This document shows positions 61,072 through 64,000 of a stretch of 64,000 nucleotides of DNA, one piece after another (the first letter of the stretch is position 1; each line of letters begins with the position of its first letter). The translations under genes were made by a program, and so were the position numbers. Under the pieces are notes generated by a model that was not told the origin of the DNA, did no database searches, and saw only the letters and a program-made list of their open reading frames with translations. This DNA comes from RBG-16-49-21 sp040768125 (GTDB lineage Bacteria; Spirochaetota; UBA4802; UBA5550), in NCBI GenBank assembly GCA_040768125.1, contig JAXGNG010000003.1, positions 124,001 to 188,000 of the forward strand, given 5' to 3'.

Positions 61072-61105
61072 CTAAAATACAGTATACTCCAGGAGCATGC
61101 ATGTT

Positions 61106-61279
61106 ATGAATGTTGACGCGCACAGGTGCCCGCAAAACCATCCCTGCCCCGCCGTTCGGTTCTGTCCCGCCGGCGCAATGGAGCAAAAGGGGAATGGACT
61201 TCCGGTGATCAATGAAGGCAGGTGCACCGGATGCGGTTCCTGCGTCGATTTCTGTCCCATGGGGGCGATAGGGGAGTGA
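61106..61279 (+). CDS. small [4Fe-4S] ferredoxin-type protein
   Basis: 57 residues. The second Cys set GRCTGCGSCVDFCPMGAI is a classic 4Fe-4S ligand set (CxxCxxC...CP); the first, HRCPQNHPCPAVRFCPAGAM, has extra residues between the first two Cys and would need checking. ATG 61106 is preferred because AGGAG sits 10 bases upstream; 61097 is in frame. The stop overlaps the DUF6132 start region, so they are cotranslated. Confidence 0.75.
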   Translation: MNVDAHRCPQNHPCPAVRFCPAGAMEQKGNGLPVINEGRCTGCGSCVDFCPMGAIGE

Positions 61280-61281
61280 TG

Positions 61282-61485
61282 ATGGATCAAACAGGAACAA
61301 AACGGGTCGGTCTCATGAAATCCCTTCCCTGGAAGCTGATCGCCGGAGTGGCCATCGGGGGCACCGCCGGCTTTCTCTATTACTATTTCGTCGGGTGCGC
61401 CACGGGGGCCTGCCCCCTGACCTCAAACCCCTTCACCAGCGTGCTCTACGGCGCGGTCATGGGAGCCCTGATCTCCCGGGCCTGA
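61282..61485 (+). CDS. DUF6132-like small membrane protein
   Basis: 67 residues with two helices. The stretch GFLYYYFVGCATGACPLTSN followed by PFTSVLYGAVMGALIS matches the DUF6132 pattern, with two Cys and the CPxTSNP motif. It is coded just after the ferredoxin; ATG 61279 is an alternative start. Function unknown; a redox-linked membrane role is suggested only by context. Confidence 0.65.
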   Translation: MDQTGTKRVGLMKSLPWKLIAGVAIGGTAGFLYYYFVGCATGACPLTSNPFTSVLYGAVMGALISRA

Positions 61486-61514
61486 GTCGGAAGCGCGGCC
61501 GCCATACCAGGCGA

Positions 61515-61623
61515 ACCCCCCTTATGAAGGGGGGTGGCGCGTCTTGCCCGGAGTAGCTGCGCAGCAGCGTATCGAAGGGAGCGCCGGGGGGATTAACTCC
61601 CCCTCTCCCCGTGGGAGAGGGGG
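61515..61623. repeat. REP-like double hairpin
   Basis: Two stems lie 63 bases apart: ACCCCCC/GGGGGGT (61515-61535) and CCCCCTCTCCC/GGGAGAGGGGG (61599-61623, 3-base loop). The second, followed by CCGGGGGGTGAGGG, strongly resembles a widespread REP/ERIC-type palindrome. No T-run follows. Confidence 0.6.
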
Positions 61624-61668
61624 CCGGGGGGTGAGGGTCTTCCGTATACGCCCCGCGCCCGCGCCCGG

Positions 61669-62178
61669 TCATCTCCCTGACTGGAACTCCGCGATGATCT
61701 CCCCGTGCTCCGGGAAGAGTTCCATGAGCTCCTCCTTCCCGGGCATCTCGAAGTCGGTGTACACGAAACCGGGCGCCACGACGCACCCGATGAGCGAGAA
61801 GGAGCGCTCCTCCACGACGCGGGCGCCGAACCAGACCCCCGCGGGGATCACCGCCTGGGGGACCTCGCCCCGCTCGAAGCGGACCCCGAGGAGGAGCCGG
61901 GACAGGACGCCGTCACCGTCGATCATCACGACCTCCATGGGGCTCCCGTCATGGAAGACCAGTATCTCGTCCGATTTCAGGCGGTGTATCCGTGAGGTCT
62001 CGCCGCTTTCCAGCAGGTAGTAGATCGACGTGGCGTACTCCCGGTTGCCGTCGTACCGCTCGGGCAGCGCGCTCCGGGGTATGCATTCATTGGAGCGGTA
62101 TATCTCGCGGTAGTGCCCCCCCTCGGGATGGGGGGAGAGCCCCAGGTGGGTTATCCAGTGGCGCGCGTCGCGGTCCAT
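61669..62178 (-). CDS. cupin_5 / DUF985 family protein
   Basis: 169 residues, a single beta-barrel cupin. HLGLSPHPEGGHYREIY and SIYYLLESGETSRIHRLKSD carry the conserved His/Glu motif, and EILVFHDGSPMEVVMI, VIPAGVWFGARV and GCVVAPGFVYTDFE complete the DUF985 pattern. Function unknown. Transcribed towards the REP-like repeat. Confidence 0.85.
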   Translation of the reverse strand: MDRDARHWITHLGLSPHPEGGHYREIYRSNECIPRSALPERYDGNREYATSIYYLLESGETSRIHRLKSDEILVFHDGSPMEVVMIDGDGVLSRLLLGVRFERGEVPQAVIPAGVWFGARVVEERSFSLIGCVVAPGFVYTDFEMPGKEELMELFPEHGEIIAEFQSGR

Positions 62179-62216
62179 GTTCCCTCCTTTCCGCCTGATT
62201 CATCCCGGGGGAGGCG

Positions 62217-64000
62217 TTACGCCTTCCGGTCCAGGACCTCCCTCACCCTGGCGGCCAGTTCCTGGAGCGAGAAGGGCTTGGGAATGAACTCTATGCCCTC
62301 GTCGAGCATCCCGTGCCCCGCGATCACGTCCGCCGTGTAGCCGGACATGTAGAGGCACCTGAGCCCGGGCCTCGTCTCCGCGATCCTCTCCCGCAGCTCC
62401 CTGCCGTTCATCTCGGGCATGATCACGTCCGTGAGAAGGAGGTCGATGGCGCCCCCGTGCCCTTCCGCCAGCGCCAGGGCCTCGTCGGCCCTCCCGGCTG
62501 ACAGCACCCGGTAGCCCAGCATCTCCAGCATGTTCCTCCCGAGCTGGAGTATCGCCCCGTCGTCTTCCACGATCAGCACGGTCTCGGCGCCCCTCCGCAG
62601 TTTCCGCGCCGACGTGTCATCCGCGGTTTCATGCTTTTCCGCGATCTCCCGGGGCAGGTGAATCTCGAAGGAGGTGCCCCGGCCCGGTTCGCTCTCCACG
62701 GTGATGAAGCCGTCGTTCTGCTTCACGATGCCGTAGACCGTGGCCAGGCCCAGGCCCGTCCCCCGGCCGGCATGCTTGGTGGTGAAGAAGGGCTCGAATA
62801 CGCTGGCGATGATCTCATCATCCATGCCGCATCCGTTGTCGCGCACCGCCAGGGCGATGTATTCCCCGGGATCGCACTCGGGCCGGTCCGCGCAGTAGTC
62901 GTCGTCCACGACCGTGTTGCGCGTGGCGATGGTGATCTCGCCGCCCCGGTCCTGCATGGCGTCGCGGGCGTTCACCGCCAGGTTGATAAGCACCTGGTCG
63001 AGCTGGGAGGGGTCGATCCTGACGTTCCAGAGCTCCGGGGTGGGCGTCCAGGAAAGGGTGATGCTCTCGTCGATGAGGCGCCGCAGCATCTTCAGCATCG
63101 GGTCGATCAGGTCGTTCAGGTTCACCACACGGGGGCTGACGGTCTGCTTGCGCGCGAAGGCCAGGAGCTTCCCGGTAAGCTCCGCCGAGCGCTTCCCCGC
63201 CTTCATGATGGCCTCCAGGGAGTTGAAGACCGTCTCGGGGGAGTCCAGGCCGCACATCGCCATGTCGGCGTTGCCGATGATGATGCTCAGCATGTTGTTG
63301 AAATCGTGGGCCACGCCGCCGGCCAGCTGCCCTATGGCGTCCATTTTCTGGGACTGGAAGAGCTGCTGTTCGAGCTTCAGGCGCTCCTCTTCAAGGCGCT
63401 TGCGCCCGGTGATGTCCCGGCAGACGCTCACGAGGCCAGTTGGGGAGCCGTCCTCGCCGCGCAGCACGCCGGCGTTGACCTCGAAATCGACCTTCCTCCC
63501 GTCCTTCATGATGAACCGGAACTCGTTTGATGGCCTGCTTTCTCCCCGTAATACCAGGGTTATGCTTTCAAGGATCCTTTCCCTGTCATCGGGATCGATA
63601 AAGACGAGGACGCTCTTCCCCACGATTTCCTCTTCCGCGTAGCCGCTCAATTCAAGGGCGTACTCGTTCATGAAAAGGATCGTGCCCTCCATGTCGATCT
63701 GGGCGATGATGTCGGGGATCGTGTTGACCAGCTGCGTGTAGAGCTCCCTGCTCGCCCGCAGGGCGTCCTGGTACAGCTTGTTCTCCGTGACGTCCCGGGA
63801 GACGCCGAGGAGCCCGGTCAGGGCGCCCTGTTCGTCCCGGAGCCCGCTTATGACCGTCTCCATCCAGATGGTCGAACCGTCTTTCCGGTAGTATTCCAGC
63901 AGGAGGGTCGCCTTCCTGTCGGGGTCCCTGGAGCCTTCCTCCTCGAAGGCCAGCTCCCTGGCCAGGGCGTTCATCCCGAAGGCGAGGGACTCCGGCGCGA
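62217..64000 (-). CDS. PAS-PAS hybrid histidine kinase with receiver (5' end outside window)
   Basis: The frame is open to the right edge. Visible: the end of a PAS/PAC unit, a second PAS (TIPDIIAQIDMEGTILFMNE, FRFIMKDGRKVDFEVNAGVL), HisKA with the His in GQLAGGVAHDFNNMLSIIIG, HATPase (ARDAMQDRGGEITIATRNT; DNGCGMDDE; GRGTGLGLATVYG) and a C-terminal receiver with the acceptor Asp in LLLTDVIMPEMNG and Lys in FIPKPFS. No membrane helix is visible in this part. The input signal and partner are not shown. Confidence 0.9.
   Translation of the reverse strand, partial: APESLAFGMNALARELAFEEEGSRDPDRKATLLLEYYRKDGSTIWMETVISGLRDEQGALTGLLGVSRDVTENKLYQDALRASRELYTQLVNTIPDIIAQIDMEGTILFMNEYALELSGYAEEEIVGKSVLVFIDPDDRERILESITLVLRGESRPSNEFRFIMKDGRKVDFEVNAGVLRGEDGSPTGLVSVCRDITGRKRLEEERLKLEQQLFQSQKMDAIGQLAGGVAHDFNNMLSIIIGNADMAMCGLDSPETVFNSLEAIMKAGKRSAELTGKLLAFARKQTVSPRVVNLNDLIDPMLKMLRRLIDESITLSWTPTPELWNVRIDPSQLDQVLINLAVNARDAMQDRGGEITIATRNTVVDDDYCADRPECDPGEYIALAVRDNGCGMDDEIIASVFEPFFTTKHAGRGTGLGLATVYGIVKQNDGFITVESEPGRGTSFEIHLPREIAEKHETADDTSARKLRRGAETVLIVEDDGAILQLGRNMLEMLGYRVLSAGRADEALALAEGHGGAIDLLLTDVIMPEMNGRELRERIAETRPGLRCLYMSGYTADVIAGHGMLDEGIEFIPKPFSLQELAARVREVLDRKA

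Overview
The window is about 64 kb of a GC-rich chromosome from a Gram-negative-type bacterium with an outer membrane. It carries a TonB-dependent receptor with ExbB/ExbD/TonB, LolA, many lipoproteins and several outer-membrane barrels. The gene content suggests an environmental spirochaete of the Leptospirales type: three SpoIIE-type PP2C phosphatases (one fused to a 7TMR-DISM hybrid kinase), a bactofilin beside an M23 peptidase, a lolA-rodZ-rimO-pgsA-pgpA run, and a double ribbon-helix-helix protein of a kind I associate with spirochaetes. That placement is inference from gene content only. No rRNA, phage, IS element or CRISPR array was seen. There is one tRNA, Ala(CGC).

Layout. 0-15.8 kb: a truncated AraC-type regulator, secreted lipase, serine hydrolase, SpoIIE phosphatase, a lipobox-bearing tetrapyrrole methylase, a frameshifted small membrane gene, Cfa, a CruF-like membrane protein, a 1093-residue kinase/receiver/phosphatase, small lipoproteins and an exported nuclease. 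15.8-21.2 kb: tRNA-Ala, FAD oxidoreductase, rubrerythrin, a deoxyhypusine-synthase-like enzyme next to a SET-domain protein, and a 5'-nucleotidase. 21.3-28.9 kb: a six-gene transporter operon (binding protein, permease, ATPase, two binding-protein/OmpA fusions, a von Willebrand A lipoprotein) with a convergent XpaC-like gene. 29-38 kb: IspG, an aminotransferase/omega-amidase pair, an M23 peptidase divergent from a bactofilin, PdxA, an N-acyl-D-amino-acid deacylase and small genes.

38-48 kb is unusual. It contains an AT-rich patch (about 39.8-43.3 kb) with an amino-acid permease and the double ribbon-helix-helix gene. It also holds eight exact copies of the 10-mer GATAGTTATC, in both orientations and in coding and non-coding DNA. 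I found no exact copy elsewhere in the window. This is the strongest unexplained signal I see.

48-64 kb: rimO, pgsA, pgpA, a multihaem cytochrome, a HIT protein and barrels. Then comes a TonB-dependent (probably metal) uptake cluster running from a DtxR-like double palindrome at 53.57 kb to tonB at 59.8 kb. After it lie an AI-2E-family permease, a ferredoxin/DUF6132 pair, a REP-like double hairpin, a DUF985 cupin and a truncated PAS hybrid kinase at the window edge.
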